Part shown: in pieces, positions 18,514 through 27,592 of the stretch
How positions within the stretch are numbered: the stretch's first letter is position 1
Layout of the letters: every line of letters starts with the position of its first letter
DNA from: Chryseobacterium sp. RU37D
GTDB taxonomy: Bacteria; Bacteroidota; Bacteroidia; Flavobacteriales; Weeksellaceae
Assembly (NCBI RefSeq): GCF_900156075.1
Contig: NZ_FTMM01000011.1
Span: 1 to 64,000, forward strand
Reading direction: 5' to 3'
Length of the DNA: 64,000 nt
The notes under the pieces: generated by a model
Told to the model about the DNA's origin: nothing
The model's input: the letters and a program-made list of their open reading frames with translations, nothing else
The model's database searches: none
Made by a program: the position numbers and the translations under genes

Positions 18514-19251
18514 GTGAAACTTAAACTATTCTTTTTTTTATTTATCTTATTTTTCATCAATATTAATGCCCAGAATTATATTTTCGGAAAAGCTATATCG
18601 GAAGATAATGCAGAAATTCCTGACGTTACGGTGATCAATATCAGAACTGATGAAAGGGTTGTAACGAATCGCGACGGGCATTTTATGATTTCCGGGAGAG
18701 CTGGTGATGAATTACGATTTATAAAAACAGGCTATGAACGGGGCAATAAAAAAATTACAGGCGACAATATTGGATTGCCTGTCAATATAACGTTGATAAG
18801 AGCTGCTACTTTGATCGCGGAGGTTGAAATCAAGAAAGGTATCACCGGAGATCTTAAAGCGGATGCAAAAAATCTCAGTCCACCTAGAAAAGTTCAGAAG
18901 CTGAAAAGTGATCTTGGAAAATATATGGCCCAAAGGTCTGATCCGAGAGTTTTGGGAGCAAGGCCGGGAGAATTTGTACAGCCTGTCACCAAAGGTGTTT
19001 TTTCGTTTGGAAGGATTAAAAATAAATGGGATGATATTGATTTCATGAATTATCTGCAAACAGCTCTTGGAGATAAGTTTTTTGAAGACCTTAAAATTGA
19101 TAAACCGCAGATTGAGCATTTTATTCTTTATATTTTCAGGACAGGGTTTGAAAGAAAAACTATTCTAAAGTACAGCTATTGCAGTGAGGCGGATTTGAAC
19201 AGGTTTAAAAATGCAGTATTAAACAGAATTTCTTCATACAGAACTTCTTAA
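18514..19251 (+). CDS. Secreted carboxypeptidase-regulatory-domain protein (copy 1)
   Basis: About 245 aa from the GTG at 18514; a TTG seven codons upstream is also possible. The signal peptide ends ININAQ. Residues about 20-95 form a CarboxypepD_reg-like beta sandwich (DVTVINIRTDERVVTNRDGH, LRFIKTGYER) as found at the N-terminus of SusC/TonB receptors, but no plug or barrel follows. The C-terminal half is helical and unknown. A paralogue follows after 10 bases, so the pair is a tandem duplication and probably one transcript. Confidence 0.7.
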   Translation: MKLKLFFFLFILFFININAQNYIFGKAISEDNAEIPDVTVINIRTDERVVTNRDGHFMISGRAGDELRFIKTGYERGNKKITGDNIGLPVNITLIRAATLIAEVEIKKGITGDLKADAKNLSPPRKVQKLKSDLGKYMAQRSDPRVLGARPGEFVQPVTKGVFSFGRIKNKWDDIDFMNYLQTALGDKFFEDLKIDKPQIEHFILYIFRTGFERKTILKYSYCSEADLNRFKNAVLNRISSYRTS

Positions 19252-19261
19252 AAGTATTCTC

Positions 19262-20047
19262 ATGCGAAATCTGATTATTAAATGTGCATATGTATTGCTC
19301 TCTTTTGTTTTTATTGAGACTTATGCTCAGCAAATGGTAAAAGGGAAAATTTCAGATGAAAATAATTTTGATTTAGCTGCTGTTACGGTTATTAATGTTT
19401 CTAAAGATCAGAAAGTCCTGACCAACTCTTCCGGCGAATTTTCCATCGAAGCTTGGGAGAATGATGAAATAAGATTCATTAAAACAGGCTTTGAAAGAGC
19501 TTCCATAAAAGTTCTTGCTAATGGAAATAACTCTTTCCTGTTTGTAAAAATGATAAGAATTGCTCAGGAAATCGAAGAGGTGGAATTAACAAAACTGACC
19601 GGCGATTTGTCCAAAGATTCCAAAAGGATGGCAAAAGTTGATGCAGGGAAAATTGTAGAAGATGCAGTCGGGCTTCCACAACCAGTTGGGAAAATGCGTG
19701 AAAAGCCTGCGGAAGTGAAACAGGTTTTGATACCCATGCTTTTGGGGCAACTTAATATTCAAGGGGTGTATGATCTGGTGAGCGGAAAGGCGAGAAGGCA
19801 GAAACGGTTATATAAATATGATGATCTTCAGGACGATATTATGTGGATCAAAGAAAGGGTGGAGGAGGAATATTTTACTAAAGAAGGAATTCCTAAAGAA
19901 AGAATCTCAGAATTTATTGAATTTTCGTTCTTAACGGAACCACAGGTAAGAATGTTTGTAAGGGCAAAAAATCTCTCCGGTGCATTATTGAGAATTGAAA
20001 AAGCAATACCTGTTTATGCCGGGAGATTGAAGAAAAATGAACGTTAA
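19262..20047 (+). CDS. Secreted carboxypeptidase-regulatory-domain protein (copy 2)
   Basis: 261 aa with a signal peptide ending ETYAQ. The N-terminal domain matches its upstream neighbour (GKISDENNFDLAAVTVINVS, IRFIKTGFERASIK), and both have the TGDL motif after it. The C-terminal parts have diverged, though both keep a similar helical plan. Function unknown; the domain is normally a beta-sandwich module for protein contacts at the outer membrane. Confidence 0.7.
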   Translation: MRNLIIKCAYVLLSFVFIETYAQQMVKGKISDENNFDLAAVTVINVSKDQKVLTNSSGEFSIEAWENDEIRFIKTGFERASIKVLANGNNSFLFVKMIRIAQEIEEVELTKLTGDLSKDSKRMAKVDAGKIVEDAVGLPQPVGKMREKPAEVKQVLIPMLLGQLNIQGVYDLVSGKARRQKRLYKYDDLQDDIMWIKERVEEEYFTKEGIPKERISEFIEFSFLTEPQVRMFVRAKNLSGALLRIEKAIPVYAGRLKKNER

Positions 20048-20130
20048 AATAATCTTAAATTTTGGAATGAGAATTGATGTAATGTTTTGAAGTATATAGT
20101 TTAAATTACAATATAAATACACAAAGTTTT

Positions 20131-20865
20131 ATGAATAAAAATATTATTGCTATTGCTGTTGGAGCATTAGGTTTTATTATTGGCCTTGGGCTTCTCGGAA
20201 GCGCGATCAAAAACAGAAACAAATCTGAAAATACAATTTCCGTTACAGGACTAGGAACCAAACAATTTACATCTGATTTAATTACATGGTCAGGAAGTTT
20301 CTCTAAAAATAATTTTGACTTAAAATCGGCTTATGACGAATTGGATCTAGATCGAAAAACTATTAACGATTATTTGCTGTCGAAAGGAGTGAAACAAAAC
20401 GAAATTGTGTTCTCTTCTGTTGATATTCAAAAACAGTTCAAGAATGTTACTGATTCTAATGGAAATAATGTTCAGAACGAGTTTTCAGGATATAATTTAA
20501 CACAAACAGTCTCCATTGAAAGTAAAGAAGTCTCGAAAATTGAAAATCTTTCAAGAAATATTACTGAAATTATCAACCGTGGAATTGAATTTACTTCATC
20601 TTCTCCAAGCTATTTCTATACAAAACTGGCAACTGTAAAACAAGAAATGATCGCAGCTGCAACTAAAGATGCAAAAGAAAGGGCCGAAAAAATTGCCGAA
20701 AACTCTGGAAGTGATCTTGGAAATCTAAAAAAAGCAACGATGGGTGTAATCCAAATTACAGCTCCGAATTCCAATGAAGACTACTCTTATGGCGGTACTT
20801 TCAATATCTCTTCCAAAGAAAAAGAAGCAAGTATTACAATTAAATTAGAGTATGAAGTAGATTAA
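20131..20865 (+). CDS. SIMPL-domain (DUF541) protein
   Basis: 244 aa. One N-terminal membrane anchor (IAIAVGALGFIIGLGLLGSA), then a SIMPL domain: ISVTGLGTKQFTSDLITWSG, LLSKGVKQNEIVFSSVDIQK and DAKERAEKIAENSGSDLG are typical. Members are periplasmic or membrane-bound, often linked to oxidative or envelope stress, with no known reaction. It is convergent with the GNAT gene across a 30-base gap that holds a small AAACC/GGTTT palindrome. Confidence 0.85.
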   Translation: MNKNIIAIAVGALGFIIGLGLLGSAIKNRNKSENTISVTGLGTKQFTSDLITWSGSFSKNNFDLKSAYDELDLDRKTINDYLLSKGVKQNEIVFSSVDIQKQFKNVTDSNGNNVQNEFSGYNLTQTVSIESKEVSKIENLSRNITEIINRGIEFTSSSPSYFYTKLATVKQEMIAAATKDAKERAEKIAENSGSDLGNLKKATMGVIQITAPNSNEDYSYGGTFNISSKEKEASITIKLEYEVD

Positions 20866-20895
20866 TATATCACAAACCTTCAGGGTTTAATAATT

Positions 20896-21408
20896 TTAAT
20901 GATAAACTACATCATAAATTTCATCTTTAATTTCCTTTAAATTTTCAGGAGAATAATTGGCAAGCAGCCATAAATCCAAGGGCTTTTTACCTTGGCCGTA
21001 ACTTGGCTGGACGTACATTTCATCAATTATATCAAAGCCGCTTTTCTGGTAGAAAGAATATCTCTTTTTCGCATCGTCACCCCAATGTTGAGGTTCTATT
21101 TCTAGGATAATTCTCGGTTGTTTTTCCAATAAATATTTCAAAATATCCGAGCCTAATTTCTGATTCCTGAAAGCTTCAAAAACTTCGAAATGCTCCACAA
21201 AAACAAAATTACTCAACTCCCAAATGATAAGATAGCCGATATTTTTTGCATTATGCAAAACAGAAATTATTTTCGCATTGGGATGGGTAAAAAGAAGAGA
21301 AAATTTGTTCCAATCTCTTCGTTCGTCTTCGAGAAACGTACTATTGTAGGAGTCAAATATTTCCCGAACCCTGTAATCATCAGGAGAAGCAACCTGCAAA
21401 AATTCCAT
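20896..21408 (-). CDS. GNAT-family N-acetyltransferase
   Basis: 170 aa. The acetyl-CoA site is recognisable as VFEAFRNQKLGSDILKYLL, followed by RYSFYQKSGFDIID, the usual last beta strand and helix. The substrate is unknown. It starts 2 bases after the PspC-like gene ends and belongs to a minus-strand run with DUF2851 and bshA. Confidence 0.85.
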   Translation of the reverse strand: MEFLQVASPDDYRVREIFDSYNSTFLEDERRDWNKFSLLFTHPNAKIISVLHNAKNIGYLIIWELSNFVFVEHFEVFEAFRNQKLGSDILKYLLEKQPRIILEIEPQHWGDDAKKRYSFYQKSGFDIIDEMYVQPSYGQGKKPLDLWLLANYSPENLKEIKDEIYDVVYH

Positions 21409-21410
21409 AG

Positions 21411-21632
21411 TTATAAATCAAAAACACTTGGCCTTCTGGTAATAAAAATATCTTTCACCCAAAGTGTAAATGCCAGTCCTAAATAAATCAAAAAGAAAAA
21501 GCCTGCTGTAGCAAAAGTAGAATAGATAAAGAAAACTCTCAGCTTAGATACTGGAATTCCTAATTTGGCTCCTGTTCTCGTAAGAACACCGAACCATTCT
21601 CTTTCCATTTTATGGCGAACATTATCAAACAT
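21411..21632 (-). CDS. PspC-domain-like small membrane protein
   Basis: 73 aa. GVLTRTGAKLGIPVSKLRVF followed by a hydrophobic segment (FATAGFFFLIYLGLAFTLWV) is the pattern of PspC proteins, which sit in the inner membrane and signal envelope stress. The stand-alone short form is common in Flavobacteriia. It overlaps the upstream DUF2851 gene by 8 bases, so it is translationally coupled. Confidence 0.75.
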   Translation of the reverse strand: MFDNVRHKMEREWFGVLTRTGAKLGIPVSKLRVFFIYSTFATAGFFFLIYLGLAFTLWVKDIFITRRPSVFDL

Positions 21633-22899
21633 TTGAAGATTTTTTTAAAATTTTAAATCCGATACTGCAATTTAAGCAATTTTTTTCTTCGCAGAAATTT
21701 TTGAAGTGATAAATCATGCTTTGGCTTTCTAGGGCTGTTTTACATTTTAAACCTAATTTTTTCCAATTATCAATAACGGAATTTTTTTCTGCTGAAATGT
21801 TTTTATAAAAGGTTAATATCTCATCGACAATTTCTTCATTATAATGTTTGTGATAAGTATATTTTAAAGGCAAAATTGTATTTAGAATGACTAATTCAAT
21901 AAAGTCTTTGCTTAAAATTTTAGACTGGTCAACAGGTGAAATTTTCCCGAAATTAAAATGAGTATTCCAATATTCGGAAGCCTTTACATTTTTAAAAATT
22001 TCAAACAATTCTTGTGAATTTCCAGAATGAATGATTTTTGAAAATAGATTCTGATGCTGATGATAAAGATTAGCCAATTGAGATAAACGAATGGTAGGAA
22101 AATTGGGCGGTCGCAGCCTCAAAAATTTGGGATAGAATTTTAAATCTGAAATTGAAAATTTAGCTTTAACAAAATCAAATTCACGCTTCCATATTTTCAT
22201 TGATTCGTCCTGTGGATTTTCCAGCCAGCCGGAAATACCGAAAAGCAATGATTCAAGCTGGGTTTCGTTTTGACGGATTTTATTAATGATCGTAAAATCG
22301 ATGCTTTCAGCAATTTGTCTAAAAATAAGAGCATTTACTTTTAACCCAAAAGAATAAGCAAGGCTGTGAAATAAAACCGCTTCGAAATTATTCCTGAATT
22401 GTTCTAAGTTTTTCTCAAATTCAAGTGACTTTTCCTCAAGTCTTTTTAACACATTCTCTTCATGAAAATTGATAGGAATTTTATCTGAATTAAATATATT
22501 TTCGCAAGGAATAAACTGATTACCGCTGATTAGTTTTTCATATTTCCAGAGGATGCTTTCATCAATATGATCTTTCAGCTCAAGTGTCGGGATGTTGTTT
22601 TCTTTCAGTTCTTCAATATCAATATCGTTTTGAAAAACTGCATGAAGAATGATATTCTGATAATTCGGATCTTTTGAATGGTTGTGAAAAATCCAGTCGG
22701 AAGATTTTATGTGAAGTTCAATATTGCCTGCAAAAACAATATTATTGATTTTAATTTTTGCCGTTAAGAAGTCCGGGCCGGAATCTGTATTCCATTTCCC
22801 AAAATCTATAATTTCAACGGAATTCCCTTCAATATCCTTGAAGTCAAAATGTTTGAAAATCTTAAAGTTCCAAAGATATTGAAGTAGTTTTTCCGTCAT
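21625..22899 (-). CDS. DUF2851-family protein
   Basis: 424 aa. Conserved features of this Bacteroidota family are YLWNFKIFKHFD at the N-terminus, GPDFLTAKIKINNIVFAGNI, ELHIKSSDWIFHNHSKDPNY and HAVFQND, which look like the catalytic core of a PD-(D/E)XK-type nuclease. A cluster of cysteines (CEEKNCLNC) near the C-terminus may bind metal. Biochemical function is unknown. It lies 27 bases after bshA in the same direction. Confidence 0.85.
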   Translation of the reverse strand: MTEKLLQYLWNFKIFKHFDFKDIEGNSVEIIDFGKWNTDSGPDFLTAKIKINNIVFAGNIELHIKSSDWIFHNHSKDPNYQNIILHAVFQNDIDIEELKENNIPTLELKDHIDESILWKYEKLISGNQFIPCENIFNSDKIPINFHEENVLKRLEEKSLEFEKNLEQFRNNFEAVLFHSLAYSFGLKVNALIFRQIAESIDFTIINKIRQNETQLESLLFGISGWLENPQDESMKIWKREFDFVKAKFSISDLKFYPKFLRLRPPNFPTIRLSQLANLYHQHQNLFSKIIHSGNSQELFEIFKNVKASEYWNTHFNFGKISPVDQSKILSKDFIELVILNTILPLKYTYHKHYNEEIVDEILTFYKNISAEKNSVIDNWKKLGLKCKTALESQSMIYHFKNFCEEKNCLNCSIGFKILKKSSNV

Positions 22900-22926
22900 G
22901 AGTGTGACACAAATATAGCAGAAAGG

Positions 22927-24075
22927 TTACACTTTTGTCAACTCCTTTTTAAAATTTTCGATCGTTGTTCTATACATTTCTTCATATGTGGGAAGAATAT
23001 TTTTCAAATCGAATTTTATGGCTTGTTCTTTCGCATTTTTCTTCATTTCAGTTAAAAGATCATCATTGCTCAGCAGTTTTATAGTGTAATTGCTCATTGC
23101 CTCTACATTTCCAATTTCTGCCAAAAATCCTGTTTCTCCCTGGATATTTACTTCCGGGATCCCCCCTGCATTAGAGCTGATTACGGGAGTATTGGCAGCC
23201 ATAGCTTCCAACGCAGCCAAACCAAAGCTTTCCTGCTCAGAAGGTAGTAAGAATACGTCTGAGAGCTGAAGAATCCGGTATAAATCATTTACTTTACCTA
23301 GTAAACGGATTTTTGAAATCAAATCTGGGTTTTCTTCCAAAAACTGGTTGATTTTCTCCATATCAGGACCTTCGCCGATTATAATTAATTTTGATTTTAC
23401 CTTTTTCTCTACATTTTTAAAAATCTGCAGCACTTCATCCACACGTTTTACGGGGCGTAAATTGGAAACGTGAATAAGGATTTTCTCATCAGGATTGGCA
23501 AATTGTGTTCGCTGGCATTCATTGCATTCATCAAATTCTGAATTGTCAATGAAATTGGTGATTACCTGTATTTCTTTTTTTATTTTAAAGAATTGTAAGG
23601 TGTCTCTTTTAAGGCTTTCAGACACAGAAGTTATTGCATCTGATTGATTAATAGAGAATTCTACGGCATGCTTATAGCTAGGGTGCTGCCCAACCAACGT
23701 GATATCTGTTCCGTGAAGGGTAGTTACCAGCGGAATATCATTGTTGTCTTCCTTTAACATCTGTTTCGCTGTAAAGGCTGCATAAGCATAAGGAATTGCA
23801 TAATGTGCATGAAGCAGATCGAGCTTATAAAGATTGACAACACGGTAAATCATTGAACTTAACGCAATATCATAAGGCTGATACTGGAAAAGCGGATAGG
23901 TCTGAACGTTTACTCTATGGAAAAAGATATTAGGATTGGTAATATCAAGTCTTGCCGGTAGTGCAGAGCTGATAAAATGGACCTCATAGCCTTTTTTGGC
24001 CAGCGACATTCCCAGTTCTGTTGCCACGATACCGCTTCCGCCGTATGTTGGATAGCAAAGTATGCCTATTTTCAT
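22927..24075 (-). CDS. bshA: N-acetyl-alpha-D-glucosaminyl L-malate synthase
   Basis: First enzyme of bacillithiol synthesis: joins UDP-GlcNAc and L-malate. 382 aa from MKIGILCYPTYGGSGIVATE; an upstream in-frame ATG would overlap the preceding gene and is not favoured. GT4 retaining glycosyltransferase: the N-terminal GGSG loop, HGTDITLVG, SNLRPVKRVDE and the EQESFGLAALEAMA motif (ExxxxxxxE) are all present. It implies the cell uses bacillithiol as a low-molecular-weight thiol. bshB and bshC are not in the window. It follows the GH3 gene by 4 bases. Confidence 0.93.
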   Translation of the reverse strand: MKIGILCYPTYGGSGIVATELGMSLAKKGYEVHFISSALPARLDITNPNIFFHRVNVQTYPLFQYQPYDIALSSMIYRVVNLYKLDLLHAHYAIPYAYAAFTAKQMLKEDNNDIPLVTTLHGTDITLVGQHPSYKHAVEFSINQSDAITSVSESLKRDTLQFFKIKKEIQVITNFIDNSEFDECNECQRTQFANPDEKILIHVSNLRPVKRVDEVLQIFKNVEKKVKSKLIIIGEGPDMEKINQFLEENPDLISKIRLLGKVNDLYRILQLSDVFLLPSEQESFGLAALEAMAANTPVISSNAGGIPEVNIQGETGFLAEIGNVEAMSNYTIKLLSNDDLLTEMKKNAKEQAIKFDLKNILPTYEEMYRTTIENFKKELTKV

Positions 24076-24079
24076 TAGT

Positions 24080-25813
24080 TTATTGTTTTGATGTTGTAAA
24101 TGTTGTTGAACTTGCACTTGCAGAATTGGTTTTAGGATCTAGATCCATTCCCATTCCTGCTTTCAGTTTGTCATTAACCAGAACAGGAAGCCTGCCCCAG
24201 ATTTTTGTTTTTCCTTTCAGAGCATTTGCTGTTGCTGTCATTGAATCGTCATTGTTTTCGTAAGAAACCAAAACTGTTGAAACTTTTGAGATGTCAATAT
24301 CTTTCAAAGCATAAGCGCTTCCAAAAATAGTTAGAATAATATTTTGATTCTTTGTTAAATCAGTTAAAATTTTTTTTGAAGTATCTGAAATTTTATAAGG
24401 CTTATAAGCCGTTGAATTGTCTTTATGGAAACCAGCGATTACCGTAGAATTGGCAGGAATTGTATTGATTTCACCTGCTTTTTTGATGATAACATTTGAA
24501 CCCAATTCATTAGCAAAAGTTTGATACGGAGCCTCTTCTAAAGGAACGTAATAGATTGGATTTTCTTTTAATGGAAGCAGTTTTTTATCATCTTTAAGCA
24601 ATGTCAAAGCGTTTGAATATAAATTCTGTACCAATGTTTTATGAGAATCATTATTTAAATCAGAATTAATATTTTCAGGATTTTTTGGAGTGTATTTGTC
24701 TAAGCCTAAAAAATATTTCGTTAAAAGAATTTTCTTCACACTTTCTTCTACTCTTGCCTGTGAAATTTCTCCGTTATCAATAGCTTTTTGAATTAATTTT
24801 TTACCCTCAGCAACGCCTTGGGAAAAAAGCATGATGTCGTTTCCTGCTTTGAAAGCCATTGCATCTAACTCGCCTGGCTTGTATTTATTGGCTACAGCGC
24901 CCATATTCAGGGCATCAGTGATAATTAATCCTTTATATCCTAATTTATTTTTTAATAATCCGGTAATAATATTTTTAGAAACTGAAGCAGGAATTCCTTT
25001 TGCCGGTTCCAGTGCAGGGACATACAAATGAGCAACCATTACACCGCCAATTCCTTTATCTATCAATGTTTTGAATGGTGCAAGTTCGATATTATTTAAT
25101 CTTTCCAGATTATGTGAAACAACAGGCAGATCGAGATGGGAATCTGTACTTGTGTCGCCATGTCCCGGAAAATGCTTGATAGCCGCTAAAATATTATTAT
25201 TCTGAAGCCCGTTTGAATAAGAAAGAGCAGAATTAATAACGTTATTAACTTCAGAGCCGAAACTTCTGTTGCCGATAATTGGGTTGTTAGGATTAGTATT
25301 TACGTCTACTACTGGTGCAAAATCCCAGTTGATACCCATTCTGTGGCAATCTTCGGCAATTTTAGCAGACATTTGCTCAATTAATTTTTTATCCTGAATA
25401 GCTCCCAAAGTCATTGCCCAGGGGAACTTGTGAGCGATTGCAATTCTTTGGAATAATCCCCATTCTGCATCCATTCCGATCATTAATGGAACTTTTGATT
25501 TTTGCTGGAATTCATTAACGAGGTTGATTTCTCTTGCTGCGTCGTCCTGCATTAAGATCAGTCCTCCAATTTTCTCATTGGTGAGGATATTTCTGACGTT
25601 ACTGATCTCAGTTTCACCTTTGTTGGTGTAAAGGGCAACAATGAAGAGCTGTCCCAGCTTTTCTTCCTGAGAAAGGTTTTTGTATGTTTTATCAACCCAT
25701 TGGTTTGCCTTTTTAAGATCTTCCTGAGAAGTGTTTTTAGGCTGATATTGAGCTGAAATTTTTAAGCTTAAGAATATGAAAATAAAGAGCGAAATAAAAA
25801 CCGTTTTCTTCAT
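24080..25813 (-). CDS. GH3 beta-N-acetylhexosaminidase, NagZ-like
   Basis: 577 aa from MKKTVFISLFIFIFLSLKIS, a signal peptide; upstream in-frame codons are ignored. The GH3 domain has KHFPGHGDTSTDSHLDLP (the NagZ-type His/Asp loop) and ITDALNMGAV with the nucleophile Asp. Residues about 390-577 are an extra alpha/beta domain as in two-domain GH3 enzymes. It probably removes N-acetylglucosamine from peptidoglycan fragments or other glycans in the periplasm or outside. It heads the operon with bshA. Confidence 0.88.
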   Translation of the reverse strand: MKKTVFISLFIFIFLSLKISAQYQPKNTSQEDLKKANQWVDKTYKNLSQEEKLGQLFIVALYTNKGETEISNVRNILTNEKIGGLILMQDDAAREINLVNEFQQKSKVPLMIGMDAEWGLFQRIAIAHKFPWAMTLGAIQDKKLIEQMSAKIAEDCHRMGINWDFAPVVDVNTNPNNPIIGNRSFGSEVNNVINSALSYSNGLQNNNILAAIKHFPGHGDTSTDSHLDLPVVSHNLERLNNIELAPFKTLIDKGIGGVMVAHLYVPALEPAKGIPASVSKNIITGLLKNKLGYKGLIITDALNMGAVANKYKPGELDAMAFKAGNDIMLFSQGVAEGKKLIQKAIDNGEISQARVEESVKKILLTKYFLGLDKYTPKNPENINSDLNNDSHKTLVQNLYSNALTLLKDDKKLLPLKENPIYYVPLEEAPYQTFANELGSNVIIKKAGEINTIPANSTVIAGFHKDNSTAYKPYKISDTSKKILTDLTKNQNIILTIFGSAYALKDIDISKVSTVLVSYENNDDSMTATANALKGKTKIWGRLPVLVNDKLKAGMGMDLDPKTNSASASSTTFTTSKQ

Positions 25814-25830
25814 AATTTTTTGAATAAGAA

Positions 25831-25862
25831 CAAAAATACAATTAAAAAAATGAGGAAAACAA
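25831..25862 (-). promoter_or_regulatory. Promoter of the GH3-bshA operon
   Basis: On the minus strand TTG (25860-25862), a 21-base spacer and TATTTTTG (25831-25838) fit the Bacteroidota pattern. The start codon follows about 18 bases later. Confidence 0.6.
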
Positions 25863-25932
25863 TGTTTTTGAAATTTTTGGTATATGATTTGAATAAGCAT
25901 TACAAATAATAAATAACTAAAGTTTTATAAAA

Positions 25933-26442
25933 ATGAAAAAATTTCTTCCAATTCTATTATTAGCTTTTGTGGGCTTATTCATATTCAGCTGTGATAATGA
26001 TAACAATAGCAATTTTGTAGATCATGATACATATTCTCATATGAAGGATGTAAATGGAACTTTAAATAGTGGTAACACTTATTCTATTAATGTTCCTATT
26101 AATATTGAGTCTACCGATGTAGTTTTAGTGTATAGAAGGGATGTAGCTAATGGTAATGCTTGGCAACTTTTACCTAAGACTTATTATCTGACAGGTGGTA
26201 GAGTATTAGATTATAATGCTCTTTTTAGCTCTCAAAATGTAGAGATTTATACAGAGGCAAACTTTAATCAGTCTACGATGACTTCATCTGAAGCTAATAC
26301 ATATTTGAACAACCAGACATTTAGAGTTGTTTTAGTTCCTGCAAGTTCTGCTAAAACAAGTGTGGACTATAATGACTATCATGCAGTTGTAAAATATTAT
26401 AATCTTGACGAATCTAAAGTAAAGACTATTAAAGTCAACTAA
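25933..26442 (+). CDS. Hypothetical lipoprotein
   Basis: 169 aa. Signal peptide with lipobox-like LFIFSC followed by an Asp/Asn-rich linker, as in surface or periplasm-facing Bacteroidota lipoproteins. The rest is a beta-rich domain (DVVLVYRRDVANGNAWQLLP, FRVVLVPAS) without a family I can name. It is divergent from the GH3 gene and shares a terminator hairpin with convergent ribA. Confidence 0.7.
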   Translation: MKKFLPILLLAFVGLFIFSCDNDNNSNFVDHDTYSHMKDVNGTLNSGNTYSINVPINIESTDVVLVYRRDVANGNAWQLLPKTYYLTGGRVLDYNALFSSQNVEIYTEANFNQSTMTSSEANTYLNNQTFRVVLVPASSAKTSVDYNDYHAVVKYYNLDESKVKTIKVN

Positions 26443-26478
26443 GAAAAATATATCTTTTCAGTTTTTTATAATTACAAA

Positions 26479-26508
26479 AAAAGCTCCGGAAGAAATTTCG
26501 GAGCTTTT
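26479..26508. terminator. Bidirectional terminator
   Basis: Stem AAAAGCTCCG/CGGAGCTTTT with a 10-base loop, between convergent genes. Confidence 0.85.
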
Positions 26509-26515
26509 GCTTTAT

Positions 26516-27112
26516 TTAATTGTCATTATCATCAAGTAAATGACCAAAATAATCTTTCTTTGTCTGTAAGTAACCTTTACTTATCTCGTTTGCAGGAATC
26601 TGCAAAGGAATCCTTGAGTTCAGATGGATATTACTTTCCTCTACATACTTTACCTTTTCAGGATTATTGGTAAGAAGGTTGATATCTTTTACATTGAGAA
26701 CATTTAAAATTTCAATGGCTACTCCGAAGTTTCTATCGTCTGCTGGAAGCCCGAGCTTTAGATTTGCTTCTACCGTATCAAATCCATTTTCCTGTAGAGA
26801 ATATGCTTTTAATTTGTTGATGATCCCGATATTTCTTCCTTCTTGGCGAAGGTAAATTATAATTCCTCCATTTTCATGGATATATTTCATTGCAGCGTCC
26901 AGTTGCTGCCCACATTCACACTTTTTTGAATGGAAAACTTCTCCGGTAATACATTCTGAATGGAAGCGCACATTTACAGGTTTTGAAAAGTCTGTATTTT
27001 CGGCAATAATAGCCATGTGAGGCATCCAGTCGTTTTCGTTTTCGGAGAAAGCAATCATTCGGAAATTGCCGTGTTCCGTAGGAACATTGGCCTCCGCCTG
27101 AATCTTAATCAT
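26516..27112 (-). CDS. ribA: GTP cyclohydrolase II
   Basis: First step of riboflavin synthesis: GTP to a diaminopyrimidinone phosphate, formate and pyrophosphate. 198 aa, the stand-alone length. The zinc site SECITGEVFHSKKCECGQQL supplies three cysteines, followed by IYLRQEGRNIGI, and LTNNPEKV at the C-terminus. It is not fused to RibB. It is the last gene of a minus-strand run, 21 bases after a lipoprotein gene; no FMN riboswitch is seen upstream. Confidence 0.95.
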   Translation of the reverse strand: MIKIQAEANVPTEHGNFRMIAFSENENDWMPHMAIIAENTDFSKPVNVRFHSECITGEVFHSKKCECGQQLDAAMKYIHENGGIIIYLRQEGRNIGIINKLKAYSLQENGFDTVEANLKLGLPADDRNFGVAIEILNVLNVKDINLLTNNPEKVKYVEESNIHLNSRIPLQIPANEISKGYLQTKKDYFGHLLDDNDN

Positions 27113-27133
27113 TAATGTTATAATATTGGTTTT

Positions 27134-27592
27134 TTAATTTCTTTTTATAGAATCTTCAAGTACAGAAATATTGGTTTTTAATCTTACCAGATATCTGTTC
27201 AGAACTTCGTTGTCATCAATACTGATATTTTGTCTGAGCTTTTGGATTTTTTTATAAGCTTTTTCGAAATCTTTTAAAGCTCTGTTTTTTCCAGAAATAT
27301 TACTGGCATCAATTGCATACAGGTAATTCTGTAAGCTATATTTCAATGTAGTAATTTCTGTGTTTAAAGATGTATTTTTAAACTGAGGGAAAGTAGCGAT
27401 CAGATTAGAAATTTCCGAAGCATTTACATTTTCTTTTACGTTAATTTCAATGTTGTTTTTCGTTCCCCTGTCAGAATCAGAACCTTTTGTTTCGCTATAA
27501 AAACTAGTTGACAACGGAGAAAAGTTTGGCTTTTCCGTTGCACAAGAAGATGTTATAATTAGTAGTACTCCAAAAAAAATTAGTCGTTTCAT
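27134..27592 (-). CDS. Small lipoprotein of unknown function
   Basis: 152 aa with a lipobox-like LIITSSCATEK. The rest is predicted helical, with KNNIEINVKENVNASEISNL and FEKAYKKIQKLRQNI. No domain recognised. Its ATG overlaps the stop of the DUF4254 gene by 4 bases (ATGA), showing translational coupling. Confidence 0.7.
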   Translation of the reverse strand: MKRLIFFGVLLIITSSCATEKPNFSPLSTSFYSETKGSDSDRGTKNNIEINVKENVNASEISNLIATFPQFKNTSLNTEITTLKYSLQNYLYAIDASNISGKNRALKDFEKAYKKIQKLRQNISIDDNEVLNRYLVRLKTNISVLEDSIKRN

